A DNA stretch of 64,000 nucleotides from Cohnella sp. GbtcB17 (GCF_019091135.1 NZ_JAGXJW010000031.1:1-64000), one strand, 5' to 3'. Shown: positions 1 through 7,985, counted from the first letter of the stretch. Numbers and translations are program-made. Notes: a model not told the origin generated them from the letters alone.

Positions 1-136
1 TCTTGCCCGAGCCGCTCGGCCCGATGATGACGATCACTTCGCGGGAATGAACGTCGATGTCGACGCCGCGCAGGATGACATTGTCCCCATACTGCTTTTG
101 CAGGTTGCGGATGGATAGTTTCGGTTTGTCGCTCAT
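1..136 (-). CDS. Amino-acid-type ABC transporter ATP-binding protein (N-terminal part, cut by window edge)
   Basis: Only the first 45 codons are present; the gene runs off the left edge. The translation begins MSDKPKLSIRNL and ends in a Walker A motif GPSGSGK, which places it in the ABC ATPase family. A GGGAGG ribosome site sits just before the ATG at 136. It follows the family-3 solute-binding protein gene by 30 bp in the same direction, so it is probably the motor subunit of that importer. The permease is not in view and should lie further left. It is the last visible gene of the epimerase/kinase operon. Specificity cannot be read from this fragment. Confidence 0.85.
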   Translation of the reverse strand, partial: MSDKPKLSIRNLQKQYGDNVILRGVDIDVHSREVIVIIGPSGSGK

Positions 137-166
137 CGTGGTGTTACCTCCCGTATCGGTATGCCG

Positions 167-1087
167 TTAGGGGCGCGGAATCATCTTCATCGGATCGAGG
201 TCGCCCGCTTGCGGCAGGTATTCTTCGATCAGCGTCTTAAAGTAGTCTTCCTTGCGCATTTGCTCCAGCGCGCCGTTGACGAAGGCGAGCATCTCCGGCT
301 CGTTCTTGCGTACGCCGATCGCCATCGGCGCGAAGGCGACCTGTTCGCCGACGATCGTATAATCGGTCGACGTCTTGACGAATTCGGACATCAGTACGGC
401 ATCGTGGAACATAGCGTCGGCGCGTCCGTCCTTCAGCGCGCGCAGCGCGTCCGCATTGCTCTCGATCTTGATCTGCTCGGCGGTCGGCACATTCTCTTCG
501 AGATAGGTGGAGCCCGTCGAACCCTTGATGACGATGACCTTCTTGCCGGCCAGATCGGGGATTTGCTTGATGTCGCTGCCCTTTTTGACGACCGTGACGG
601 CGCCGCCGTCGAAGAAGTTGGTGGAGAAGTCGAGCTGCTTCTTGCGCTCCTCGGTCACGCCGAGCGTAGCCGCGATGAAGTCGATTTTTTTGGATTCAAG
701 ATAAGGAATGCGGTTCGTCGCGTTAACTGCCACGAACTCGACGGCATTCTCGTCGCCGAAGGCGTACTGCGCCATCTTCTTGACGACGCCGATCTCGTAG
801 CCGGCATTTTTGCCCTTCTCGTCCAGGTAGCCGAGCGGCGGGTAGTCGACCTTGACGCCGACGACGAGCTTGCCGCGCTTCTTGACGTCCGCCGGCAGCG
901 CAGGCACATCGCTCGGAGAAGCGCTGGCCGATCCGCTCGCGGCCGGACTCGACGACGCGCTGCCGGAGGCGCCCTGCGCGTTGTTGCCGTTGTTGTTGCT
1001 GCCGCAGCCCGCGATTAACACGATCAGCGCCAGCGAAAGAATCGTCACCCATCTGCCCATCGTAAACTTGCCCGTTCCCTTTTTCAT
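167..1087 (-). CDS. Amino-acid-type ABC transporter substrate-binding lipoprotein (family 3)
   Basis: Exported ligand-binding component of an ABC importer. The N-terminus is a lipoprotein signal, with basic residues, a hydrophobic stretch and a LIAGC lipobox followed by a Ser/Ala/Gly-rich linker. The mature part has the SBP family 3 layout: RGKLVVGVKVDYPPLGY near its start, a central DFIAATLGVTEERKKQLDFS segment and ADAMFHD in the second lobe. The start chosen is the ATG at 1087, preceded by GGGGA at proper spacing; a TTG seven codons upstream is in frame but lacks a good site. This family usually binds polar amino acids or opine-like compounds. Beside FrlC- and FrlD-like enzymes, a glycated amino acid or similar conjugate is a reasonable but unproven ligand. 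Confidence 0.87.
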   Translation of the reverse strand: MKKGTGKFTMGRWVTILSLALIVLIAGCGSNNNGNNAQGASGSASSSPAASGSASASPSDVPALPADVKKRGKLVVGVKVDYPPLGYLDEKGKNAGYEIGVVKKMAQYAFGDENAVEFVAVNATNRIPYLESKKIDFIAATLGVTEERKKQLDFSTNFFDGGAVTVVKKGSDIKQIPDLAGKKVIVIKGSTGSTYLEENVPTAEQIKIESNADALRALKDGRADAMFHDAVLMSEFVKTSTDYTIVGEQVAFAPMAIGVRKNEPEMLAFVNGALEQMRKEDYFKTLIEEYLPQAGDLDPMKMIPRP

Positions 1088-1153
1088 TTTCTTTTCCCCG
1101 CTTTCCAATTTTTTTAATGTGGGTCAGGAAATATGAGCAAACGCCGGTCCGCC

Positions 1154-1993
1154 TTAGCGGGCGACGATCGATCCGAATACTTCGGACAAACGGTCGATAC
1201 TTCTCTGCGTAAACGCCTCGGGCTCCCAGTTGTATTGGGGACCGATCAATTCGAGCGTCAGCCATCCTTCGTAGCTAATCTTCTTCAAGCTCTCCGCGAA
1301 CGCCTCGAGCGGGAATACGCCCATGCCCCAGCCGAGGTGCGCGGAGGTCTTGCCGTCGCCGTCCAGGAAGTGGATATGGGCCAGATCCTGCCCGAACGCT
1401 TCGCCGTAGGCCTCGATGCTGTCGCCGCCGAGCGTCATCGGCACCGTATCCATCAACGCCTTCAGCGCCGGCGAGTTCACCTCGTCGTACATCCGCTTGA
1501 GCGTCGCCAGATCGGTGATGAGATTCGAGCCCGCCTTGGACATCGGCTCGAGAGCGAGTACGACGCCCTGCTTTTCCGCCTCTTCCGCCAAGATGCGCAG
1601 CGACTCTCTGCCTCTCGCCCACGCTTCCTCGGACGGCTCGTTGTAGAAGCCGTAGCCTACCGTCACGAGCAGCAGCGATGTCTCGAGCGTATTCGTGACG
1701 CCGATGCACTTCTTGAAGTATTCGATGCTGCGCTTGCGCAGCGTGTCGTCCTTCGAGGACAGGTTGATCGGGTAGATGCACTGCTCGGGCGTAAAGCAGA
1801 CGAGCTCGAGATTGCGGCGCTCCATCTCGCGGCGCATGGAGACGATGTCGGCATGGGACGCGTCGTCCACGTACAGGTGCGGCGCGCCGCCCCACAGCTC
1901 GACAGCCGGAAGACCGAGTCTGACGGTCGAATCGAGGAAGTATTCGAACGGATAACGGTGATAATGAAAGTTCATATTTGCGATCTTGGCCAT
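1154..1993 (-). CDS. FrlC-like sugar phosphate isomerase/epimerase, copy 4 of the tandem set
   Basis: TIM-barrel protein of the xylose-isomerase-like/AP-endonuclease-2 superfamily, about 279 residues. It shares the family landmarks of E. coli FrlC (fructoselysine 3-epimerase): a VELWGGAPHLYVDD strand-loop, CFTPEQCIYPINL, and candidate metal ligands Glu in ALEPM, Asp in LMDTVPM, His in HIHFLDGDG and Glu in LTLEL. All four ligand positions look intact. ATG at 1993 with GGAGG upstream; it starts 14 bp after the stop of the previous paralog. Last of four adjacent paralogs transcribed leftwards. Epimerization of a ketose-amine or related sugar is inferred from family and context; the substrate is unknown. 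Confidence 0.85.
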   Translation of the reverse strand: MAKIANMNFHYHRYPFEYFLDSTVRLGLPAVELWGGAPHLYVDDASHADIVSMRREMERRNLELVCFTPEQCIYPINLSSKDDTLRKRSIEYFKKCIGVTNTLETSLLLVTVGYGFYNEPSEEAWARGRESLRILAEEAEKQGVVLALEPMSKAGSNLITDLATLKRMYDEVNSPALKALMDTVPMTLGGDSIEAYGEAFGQDLAHIHFLDGDGKTSAHLGWGMGVFPLEAFAESLKKISYEGWLTLELIGPQYNWEPEAFTQRSIDRLSEVFGSIVAR

Positions 1994-2007
1994 GCTTGTA
2001 CGCCTCC

Positions 2008-2859
2008 TTAGATGGTTTGCCGAATCTGGCCCGCTTCGGGCTCCGACATCGCTTGAAGCCGTTCCAGACACTTGCGGACTTCCTTCTCGGGCTCCAGATA
2101 GTAGCGATTGACGACGAGCTCCAGCGTCAGGTACCCTTCATACTCCTTGTTCAGCAGCTCCCAATAATCGCGCATCGGGAACACGCCGTCCCCGACCGCC
2201 ATGTTGGATCCGCCCTTGCCGTCGCCGTCGCAGAAGTGCACGTGGCGCAGGCGGCTTCCGAATGCGTCCAGCCAGGCGCGCACATCTTCTCCGGCGACAT
2301 TCATCGGCACCGTGTCCAGCATCGGATCGACGAACGGGGAATCGACCTCGTCGATCAGCCGGCGGAGATCGCCGATGTTGTTGACCAGATTCGTGCCGTA
2401 CGGCGTCCGCGTCTCCATCACGATATGGATGCCGTACTTGGCCGCTTCCTCGCCGAGCGTCCGCAGCGATTCGGCCGATCGCTTGAAGCCCTCTTCTTTG
2501 GGCTCATTGTAGAAGCCCGATCCCGGAACGACCAGCAGCAGCGGAGACTCGAGCTCGGCGGCCACGGCCAGGCTCTTCTTGAAGTAATCGACGCTGCGCG
2601 CGCGCAGCCGTTCGTCGCGGGCGGCGATGTTGATCGGATAGACGCACTGTTCCGGCGTAAAGCAGGCGACCTTCAGCTCTCTGGAGACGATCTCGCGCCG
2701 CAGCGCGGAGAGTCGGGCTGCCGGCAGGTCCTCGACGTACAGATGCGGCTCGGCCGCCCACAGCTCGATCGCGCCGACCTCCAGGCGATTCATCGATTCG
2801 AGAAAGTATTCCAGCGGGTAGCGTTGGTAGTTGTAGTTCATGACCGACACGTTGCGCAT
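2008..2859 (-). CDS. FrlC-like sugar phosphate isomerase/epimerase, copy 3 of the tandem set
   Basis: About 283 residues, same fold and landmarks as its neighbours: YPLEYFLESM near the N-terminus, IELWAAEPHLYVEDL, CFTPEQCVYPINIA and a GFYNEPKEEGF segment. Candidate metal ligands are Glu in VMETRTP, Asp in MLDTVPM, His in HVHFCDGDG and Glu in LTLELV, all present. The start is the ATG at 2859 behind a GGGAGG site; reading further upstream is possible in frame but has no such site and would run into the gene before it. The active-site-proximal GDGKGGSNMAVGDG loop differs from the others, hinting at a different substrate or stereochemistry. Family known, specificity unknown. Confidence 0.85.
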   Translation of the reverse strand: MRNVSVMNYNYQRYPLEYFLESMNRLEVGAIELWAAEPHLYVEDLPAARLSALRREIVSRELKVACFTPEQCVYPINIAARDERLRARSVDYFKKSLAVAAELESPLLLVVPGSGFYNEPKEEGFKRSAESLRTLGEEAAKYGIHIVMETRTPYGTNLVNNIGDLRRLIDEVDSPFVDPMLDTVPMNVAGEDVRAWLDAFGSRLRHVHFCDGDGKGGSNMAVGDGVFPMRDYWELLNKEYEGYLTLELVVNRYYLEPEKEVRKCLERLQAMSEPEAGQIRQTI

Positions 2860-2903
2860 GAGGGCAGGTCCTCCCGTTGAGTAATCGTAACGCTTTCGCT
2901 TGG

Positions 2904-3740
2904 TTATGCAGGCTGCAAGGCTTCGCTGAGCGCGCCTGCCGCCCGCCGCAGAACGGGTGCCGGGTCGACATAATACTTGTGATCGAACAGCTCGAGTCCG
3001 AGCGATCCCGCATACCCGGCGGCTCTGATTGAGGCAAGGTAGTCCGCGAGCGGCAGCGTGCCGTCGCCCCAAGCCAGATGGCCGCCCGGCCCGTCGACCA
3101 GCTGGATGTGCGCGATCCGCTCCGCGCCCAGCAGCCGGATATAATCGTCAGGCGACTCGCTCAAGGCAGCGGCGGTCGACGTGTCCAGCAGCGCGCCCAG
3201 CGAGGGCTGGCCGACCTCATCCAGCATGCGGCGCAGCGAGGCGGCGTCGCGCACGAGATTCGATTCATGCACGGGCAGCGCCTCGAGCGCCAGCCGGATA
3301 CCGAGCTTGTCGGCCCGATGGGAGAGCCGGCTCAGGAAATCCGCCGAACGCCGCCATGCCTCCTCTGCCGGGCGGTCGTAGTACCCCGTGCCGCTCGTCA
3401 CCTGCATGATCGGCGCCTGCAGCTCGGCTGCGGCCTCCAGCGACTTCATCGCGTATATTTCGCTTCGCTGCCGCAGCACCGGATCGTTCGAGGCGATATT
3501 GACCGGGTACAGGCCGGTCTCCGGCGTCAGGCAGCATACGCGAAGCTCCAGCTCGGCGAGCCGCCGCCGCAGTTCCTTCAGATCCGCCGGCGTCGCGGCT
3601 TCGATATCGAGGTGGGGCGCGCCGCCCCACAGCTCGATCGTTCCGCAGCCGCAGCGGACCGCCTCCGCCAGGAAGCTGTCCAGCGAGTGAAACTTGTAAA
3701 GCACATTGCTTGGCGCGACCGCAAGCACGCGCTCCCTCAC
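2904..3740 (-). CDS. FrlC-like isomerase/epimerase, copy 2, with altered metal-ligand position
   Basis: About 278 residues. Starts at a GTG at 3740 that overlaps the stop of the upstream paralog as GTGA, with GGGGGTGAC before it, so the two are translationally coupled. The landmarks IELWGGAPHLD, CLTPETGLYPVNIA and TGYYDRPAEEAW place it with the other three copies. Expected metal ligands Glu153, Asp186 and Glu250 are present, but the His that the other copies have just before the LVDG-type motif is Gln213 here (AHIQLVDG, compared with HIHF or HVHF). This is the most divergent copy and may have weakened or changed metal-dependent chemistry, or a non-catalytic role. Probably expressed, since the frame is intact and the overlap is tight. 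Confidence 0.83.
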   Translation of the reverse strand: MRERVLAVAPSNVLYKFHSLDSFLAEAVRCGCGTIELWGGAPHLDIEAATPADLKELRRRLAELELRVCCLTPETGLYPVNIASNDPVLRQRSEIYAMKSLEAAAELQAPIMQVTSGTGYYDRPAEEAWRRSADFLSRLSHRADKLGIRLALEALPVHESNLVRDAASLRRMLDEVGQPSLGALLDTSTAAALSESPDDYIRLLGAERIAHIQLVDGPGGHLAWGDGTLPLADYLASIRAAGYAGSLGLELFDHKYYVDPAPVLRRAAGALSEALQPA

Positions 3741-4582
3741 GCCGTCACCCCCTTCAGCTTCGCAAGCTCGCTCCGCAGCAGCGACAGGCTGCGGCGCACC
3801 GCCTCCGTCGGCTCCGTGAACGTGGCGCGGGCGCAAATCTCCAGCGTCAGATAGCCCCGATAGCGATGCCTGTTCAGCTTTTCGAGCCAGTCCGCCAGCG
3901 GGAAGTCGCCGTCCCCCCAGGCTTTGTGGAGACTGTCGACGAAGTGGATATGACGGACATCGTCGCCGAACGCTTTGAAGTAATCGTCGAATGTCTCTCC
4001 CGCGGCCGCCATCGGACAGGTATCAATGATGACCTTTAAGTGAGGGGAGCGGATGTCGTCCAGCATCCGCTTCAGCGCAGGCAGGTCGGTAACGATGTTC
4101 GTGCCTCTGCGCTCAAGCGGCTCCAGCGTTATTACGATGCCGTGCTTGCCGGCCTCTTTGGCCAAGGCGGCCAGCGCGTCGCGCGTCCGCTCCCAGGCTT
4201 CGCCGGCCGGTTCGTCGAAGTAGCCCCAGCCGGGCACGGTCTGGAACATCGGGGCGCCCAGCTCCGATGCGGCCTGCAGGCTTCTGAAGAAGTAGGCCAG
4301 ACTTCTGGCGCGAAGCTCCGGCTCCTTGGCCGCGATGTTGAACGGGTACTGGCATTGCTCGGGCGTATAACAGATCAGCTTGAGTCCCCGGCTCTCGATG
4401 CCGGCACGGATCCGGCGCAGGTCGGCCGCGGTCGCGTCCTCGATATACAGATGAGGCGCTCCGGCCCACAGCTCGATCGCTTCAAGCTCCAGTCGGACCA
4501 TATCGTCCAGGAAATAATCGAGCGGATACAGCCGGTAATGCTCGTTCATGCCCGCGATTTGCGACATAGCCAGATGCGTCAT
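3737..4582 (-). CDS. FrlC-like sugar phosphate isomerase/epimerase, copy 1 of the tandem set
   Basis: First of the four paralogs in transcription order, about 281 residues. Landmarks are YPLDYFLDDMVR, IELWAGAPHLYIED, CYTPEQCQYPFNIA and VPGWGYFDEPAGEAW. These align by eye with FrlC segments such as IELWGGRPHAF and GYTPETNGYPYN. Metal ligands appear intact: Glu in TLEPL, Asp in IIDTCPM, His in HIHFVDS and Glu in LTLEI. ATG at 4582 with GGGGAGGAG upstream, 20 bp after the YjbQ stop. FrlC in E. coli interconverts fructoselysine and its C3 epimer. Here that reaction type is an inference, and having four copies suggests several related substrates or successive epimerizations. Confidence 0.86.
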   Translation of the reverse strand: MTHLAMSQIAGMNEHYRLYPLDYFLDDMVRLELEAIELWAGAPHLYIEDATAADLRRIRAGIESRGLKLICYTPEQCQYPFNIAAKEPELRARSLAYFFRSLQAASELGAPMFQTVPGWGYFDEPAGEAWERTRDALAALAKEAGKHGIVITLEPLERRGTNIVTDLPALKRMLDDIRSPHLKVIIDTCPMAAAGETFDDYFKAFGDDVRHIHFVDSLHKAWGDGDFPLADWLEKLNRHRYRGYLTLEICARATFTEPTEAVRRSLSLLRSELAKLKGVTA

Positions 4583-4602
4583 GCGGGACTCCTCCCCGGC
4601 GT

Positions 4603-5031
4603 CTACTCGCCGATGATTTGAATATACACCTTGCGGCCCTTCGGTCCGTCGAACTCGGTCAGGTAGACGTCCTGCGCGTCGCCGGACAGCATGACGCCGT
4701 TCTGAATGACGAACATACAGCTGTTGCCGGCCAGCATGGACTTGAGATGGGATGGAGAATTGCTGCCCGTCGCGCCGTAGGAGGGCAGGAAGTGGGCGTG
4801 CGCATATGGCATATCCTTGGGCACGAGGCGTTCGAGCAGCTCCTCGATGTCCGTCTCCACGCACTCGAGCCCTTCGTTGATCATGATGCCGGTCGTCGTA
4901 TGGGCCGAGATGACGGCGGCCAGCCCGTTCTGCACGCCGCTGCGTGCGATGATGTCCCGAACCTGCTCGGTAATTTTAATCATCTGGAATTCCGCGGTCG
5001 ACCGGATGACGATCGTTTCTAGTTTAACCAT
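4603..5031 (-). CDS. yjbQ: YjbQ/UPF0047 family protein
   Basis: 142-residue single-domain protein of the YjbQ (UPF0047) family. It has the typical SAHTTTGIMINE segment near residue 43 and a HAHFLPS segment near residue 79, whose histidines form the putative metal or ligand pocket of the fold. Members have been linked to weak thiamine-phosphate synthase activity, but the true role is uncertain. The start at 5031 follows AAAGGAGG and overlaps the end of the upstream amidohydrolase gene by 13 bp, so the two are probably coupled. The placement between an amidohydrolase and four epimerases is not a standard thiamine context. I infer a role in handling the same unknown metabolite. Confidence 0.84.
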   Translation of the reverse strand: MVKLETIVIRSTAEFQMIKITEQVRDIIARSGVQNGLAAVISAHTTTGIMINEGLECVETDIEELLERLVPKDMPYAHAHFLPSYGATGSNSPSHLKSMLAGNSCMFVIQNGVMLSGDAQDVYLTEFDGPKGRKVYIQIIGE

Positions 5032-5891
5032 GGCCGCTCGTTCCTCCTTTCGCCCAGAAATACTTCCGCGTTGCCGCCGAGTATCTTCTGCAGCGTCTTA
5101 GGCCGGAAATCCATCGCCTGCAAAGCGGGCAGCAGCCGCTTCGCCTTGAAGCGCGGACCGTTCGTGCCGAACATCACCTTGTCGTTCAGGTTGCGCTCGA
5201 TCCACAGCGGTCCCATGTCTACCTTGAACACCTGCTTGTAGAAGTCGAGCGCATTGTCCATATGGAGGATCGACGTGTCCGTGAACACGTTCGGGTACTT
5301 CAGCAGCAGCATAACCGTCTCCTTGACCCACGGCCACCCGAAGTGGGCGAGGCACATGCGAAGCTCGGGATAGGCGACCGCCACGTCCTCGAAGTGCAGC
5401 GGATGCGAGTACTTGGAGGGCGCGTCCGGCTCCCAGCTCATGCCCGCGTGGAACATGATCGGCTTGTCGTACGCCAGACACTTCTCGTAGATCGGCTTCA
5501 GCTGCTCGTCGTTCGGATAAAACTTCTGCTTGGACGGATGCAGCTTAAGGCCCTTCAGCCCGAGCTCGCCGAACGCGCGATCCAACTCCTCCAGCGCATC
5601 CTCGCGATACGGATCGACGCTGGCGAAGCCGATGAACCGGTCCGGCGCCAGATCGACGATCGTCTTGACGTCGTCGTTGGAGACGATCCAGCCGCCGCTC
5701 TGCGTCGTCAGGTCGATCGGCAGCAGGATGGAGCGCGTCACGCCGTTGTAATCCATCTCCTGCAGCGTCGATTCGATCGGGCTCGGCGACTGCTTGAAGA
5801 CGCCGAATTGCCGCTTGCGATAGTCGAGCGTATCCCTGTCTTCGCTGATCGCCTTGTAGAAAATCGGGTGAGTATGCACATCGATGATCAA
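5019..5891 (-). CDS. Amidohydrolase family 2 metal-dependent hydrolase
   Basis: About 290 residues, TIM-barrel amidohydrolase-2 fold. It starts at a TTG at 5891 behind AAAGGCGG, giving an N-terminus IIDVHTHP that carries the first HxH metal motif. Other landmarks are FIGFASVDPYREDALEEL, GLKGLKLHPSKQKFYPND, a histidine in MFHAGMSW, and CLAHFGWPW with its histidine. The usual last Asp of the family may correspond to the VMFGTNGPRF region, where Asn replaces it. The family includes decarboxylases, lactonases and hydratases, so a hydrolysis of an amide or lactone intermediate is possible but not shown. It sits between the FrlD-like kinase and YjbQ in one leftward operon. Confidence 0.84.
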   Translation of the reverse strand: MIIDVHTHPIFYKAISEDRDTLDYRKRQFGVFKQSPSPIESTLQEMDYNGVTRSILLPIDLTTQSGGWIVSNDDVKTIVDLAPDRFIGFASVDPYREDALEELDRAFGELGLKGLKLHPSKQKFYPNDEQLKPIYEKCLAYDKPIMFHAGMSWEPDAPSKYSHPLHFEDVAVAYPELRMCLAHFGWPWVKETVMLLLKYPNVFTDTSILHMDNALDFYKQVFKVDMGPLWIERNLNDKVMFGTNGPRFKAKRLLPALQAMDFRPKTLQKILGGNAEVFLGERRNERPWLN

Positions 5892-5944
5892 TTGATTTCC
5901 GCCTTTCCGCCGGTCGGTCCGGATATGTGAAGCTTCTATATAAG

Positions 5945-6727
5945 TCAGTAGGGCTCGAACTTGGCAACGACCTTCGCTGCCGTCTCCGCGCCGGACCGGA
6001 GCGATTCCTGCACGGTCCGTCCCGACAGCGCCGCGTACATGAAGCCTGCGCAGAAGGAGTCGCCGGCCCCTACCGTATTGACCACCTCGGCGGGTACGAT
6101 GCCTTCCCGGTAGAGACGATCGCCGTCGTACGCGAGGCTGCCGTGCTCGCCCAGGGTGACGACCGCTACCTTCGGCCCCCGCTCCTGCGCCCATCGGATG
6201 AACTCCAATATATAGTCATCCTCTTGGGGATAGGAGAAGAATGCATAGTCCGTGTCGGGCAGCACCGGCCCGGCGATCTCCCGGGTCGTCCGCGTCGAGA
6301 AGTCGAACACGACCTCCACGCCGCCGCTTCGGAAGCCGGCCAGCTCCGCCTCAACCTTGCCCGACAGATTCGTATGCATCGCCCGGCAGCCCGCGATGAA
6401 TTCCCTGTCCTGCGGGGTCAGAGCGAAGTCCGCCATCACGCCCTCGATCTTCTCCTTATGAACCCGGTCGTTGCCGTTCAGGTCCATCTTGAACACCGCC
6501 GTCCGTCCTTCGCGCACCGGCATATGGGAGACGTCGACATTCTCCTTCCGCAGCATATCGAGCATGAGCTCGCCGTACGGGTCATCGCCCACCACGCTGA
6601 CCATGGCAGTCTGTGCGCCGAACCGGCTCATATGGACGATGAAGTCGACGCTGTTGCCGGTCGGGTAATACTTGTTCAAGTTATCGTAAATGTCGATACA
6701 GTTGAATCCAACGCCCGCTATCCGCAT
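5945..6727 (-). CDS. FrlD-like PfkB-family carbohydrate kinase (first gene of operon)
   Basis: 260 residues, essentially the length of E. coli FrlD (fructoselysine 6-kinase), and similar along its length. It shows a NCIDIYDNLNKYYPTGNSVD substrate-lid region, VGDDPYG, an EGVMADFAL segment matching FrlD, DFSTR, and the PfkB signature TVGAGDSFCAGF with catalytic base Asp223. Predicted to phosphorylate the sugar of a ketosamine or related compound in the cytosol. ATG at 6727 with GGGGAGG. A sigma-A promoter and candidate GntR operator lie about 90-130 bp upstream. The SIS-domain deglycase FrlB, which would finish the frl pathway, is not found in this window. Confidence 0.87.
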   Translation of the reverse strand: MRIAGVGFNCIDIYDNLNKYYPTGNSVDFIVHMSRFGAQTAMVSVVGDDPYGELMLDMLRKENVDVSHMPVREGRTAVFKMDLNGNDRVHKEKIEGVMADFALTPQDREFIAGCRAMHTNLSGKVEAELAGFRSGGVEVVFDFSTRTTREIAGPVLPDTDYAFFSYPQEDDYILEFIRWAQERGPKVAVVTLGEHGSLAYDGDRLYREGIVPAEVVNTVGAGDSFCAGFMYAALSGRTVQESLRSGAETAAKVVAKFEPY

Positions 6728-6817
6728 AGGTTCCTCCCCGTCTCCACCTGCGAACCCTGCCCGGGTCCTGTTCCAAGCCTGCTTGGCAATCGCTAATCGT
6801 CTTTAACTTTGTATATG

Positions 6818-6860
6818 TTGTTATATTATAATATATAGCATCTCTATACATGACAGTCAA
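6818..6860 (-). promoter_or_regulatory. Promoter of the kinase-epimerase operon with candidate GntR operator
   Basis: On the minus strand TTGACT (6860-6855) is followed after 17 bp by TATATA (6837-6832), a good sigma-A promoter. Just downstream, 6818-6831 reads TTGTTATATTATAA, a match to the palindrome TTRTNATATNAYAA that also occurs before the other two units of this locus (7848-7861 and 8825-8838). Placement at the start site fits repression. The assignment to the GntR protein at 8032-8772 is inferred. Confidence 0.7.
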
Positions 6861-6872
6861 CAGGGTTTTTGA

Positions 6873-6888
6873 ATGAAAATGTTTTCAT
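6873..6888. promoter_or_regulatory. cre-like catabolite repression site
   Basis: ATGAAAATGTTTTCAT is an inverted repeat with 7-bp arms and resembles the CcpA cre consensus TGWAANCGNTNWCA with TG in place of the central CG. It lies 12 bp upstream of the -35 box of the operon promoter, so it could act positively or negatively. Carbon control is plausible for a sugar-conjugate operon. Confidence 0.6.
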
Positions 6889-6933
6889 AATGAAAGCTTA
6901 AATCACATGTAACGCTTCCATAATTCCTGAACG

Positions 6934-6972
6934 AAAAAAATAAGAAAAGCGCGTGAGGTATTCTCACGCGCT
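6934..6972 (-). terminator. Intrinsic terminator after the second FrlD-like kinase gene
   Basis: A perfect 10-bp stem AGCGCGTGAG / CTCACGCGCT (6948-6957 with 6963-6972) and a 5-nt loop is followed on the minus strand by a T-rich tract. It separates the kinase gene ending at 6997 from the next promoter. Confidence 0.9.
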
Positions 6973-6996
6973 CCAGTCGTGAAGCCACCGTCTTGC

Positions 6997-7821
6997 CTAT
7001 TTTCTCATGCCGTATCCGAACGCGCCGAAATGTTCGCAGGTGGTCGCCGCAGCCCGCGCGGCCGCGGCAAGCGCCTCACGCATGTCTCCCTTGCCATGAT
7101 ACGAAGCGAGAAATCCGCCGATAAACGAGTCGCCGGCGCCCATCGTATCGACGATACGCACGGGCATCGGCTCCTGCGTATACAAGGCGCCCGCCTCGGA
7201 GAACCGGGCCGGATCGGCGCCGCGCGTCACACCGACTACCTTTACGCCCAGCTCATGCACAAACGCGGTCAGCTCCGCGATCTCCGACTGGCCCATGTCG
7301 CTGCCCGAGAAGAACGCATAGGTCAAATGCGGACATACCTGCCGCAAGTACGCCTCGTCCCATTTCTTGCGCGTCGAGAAGTCGAACGCGACCGGACGCC
7401 GGGCGGACAGTCGCGCCAGCTCATGCTCGATATCGCTGTTGACGCTCGTATGAATAAGGTCGTATTTTTCGGCATACGCAAGATCGTCTTCCGTCAATTT
7501 GAGCTGCAGCAGCGACGGCATGCGGATGCCGCGATTCGTACCGACAAATATGCGGTCCCCCTCTTCGTTCAGCGTCACGACCGCTTCGCCGTTGGGACCG
7601 TAGGTTCGGCGAATGCGGGAAGCGTCGATGCCTTCCAGGCGCATGCACTCGATCACATGGGAAGCGGCCGCGTCGTCGCCCGTGATGCCGAGGTACGCGC
7701 AGCTCTCCGCCCCGATGCGCTTCGCTGCCACGGCTACGTTCAGGGCGTTGCCCCCGGGGTACATCATCCGCTGATCCTGGTAGTAGTCCACCACGTTATC
7801 GCCGATCGCGATCAGTTTCAT
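6997..7821 (-). CDS. FrlD-like PfkB-family carbohydrate kinase, second copy
   Basis: 274 residues. Begins MKLIAIGDNVVDYYQ with a YPGGNALNVAVAAKRIG lid region and GDDAAASHV, and ends with the PfkB motif TMGAGDSFIGGF (catalytic Asp231). The DFSTRKKWDE and TYAFFSGSDMGQSE segments match FrlD better than ribokinase or fructokinase. ATG at 7821 follows AGGAGG. It has its own promoter region and terminator, so it is a separate monocistronic unit between the regulator and the main operon. Two FrlD-like kinases in one locus suggest two related substrates or different phosphorylation positions. The substrate itself is unknown. Confidence 0.87.
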   Translation of the reverse strand: MKLIAIGDNVVDYYQDQRMMYPGGNALNVAVAAKRIGAESCAYLGITGDDAAASHVIECMRLEGIDASRIRRTYGPNGEAVVTLNEEGDRIFVGTNRGIRMPSLLQLKLTEDDLAYAEKYDLIHTSVNSDIEHELARLSARRPVAFDFSTRKKWDEAYLRQVCPHLTYAFFSGSDMGQSEIAELTAFVHELGVKVVGVTRGADPARFSEAGALYTQEPMPVRIVDTMGAGDSFIGGFLASYHGKGDMREALAAAARAAATTCEHFGAFGYGMRK

Positions 7822-7847
7822 CGAAAAGCCTCCTGACTTGTTATTAG

Positions 7848-7890
7848 TTGTAATATAATAATTAAATACAATTACAACATGATCCGTCAA
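7848..7890 (-). promoter_or_regulatory. Promoter and candidate GntR operator of the second kinase gene
   Basis: On the minus strand TTGACG (7890-7885), a 16-bp spacer and TATTTA (7868-7863) form a plausible promoter. TTGTAATATAATAA at 7848-7861 matches the locus-wide palindrome. A second symmetry, GTTGTAAT (7847-7854) with ATTACAAC (7871-7878), frames the same stretch. Confidence 0.6.
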
Positions 7891-7949
7891 GCGCTTTCTC
7901 GCGGACGAGCCGTGCGCCCCGCGCCCCGCGCCCCGCTGTCGCCTTGCAC

Positions 7950-7985
7950 AAAAAAAGCCTCCCGGCTCCGACCGACGACAGCCGG
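7950..7985 (-). terminator. Intrinsic terminator after the GntR regulator gene
   Basis: On the minus strand CCGGCT and AGCCGG pair across a 12-nt loop, with an alternative smaller AGCC/GGCT hairpin, and seven T residues follow. It lies 46 bp after the regulator stop. Confidence 0.7.
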
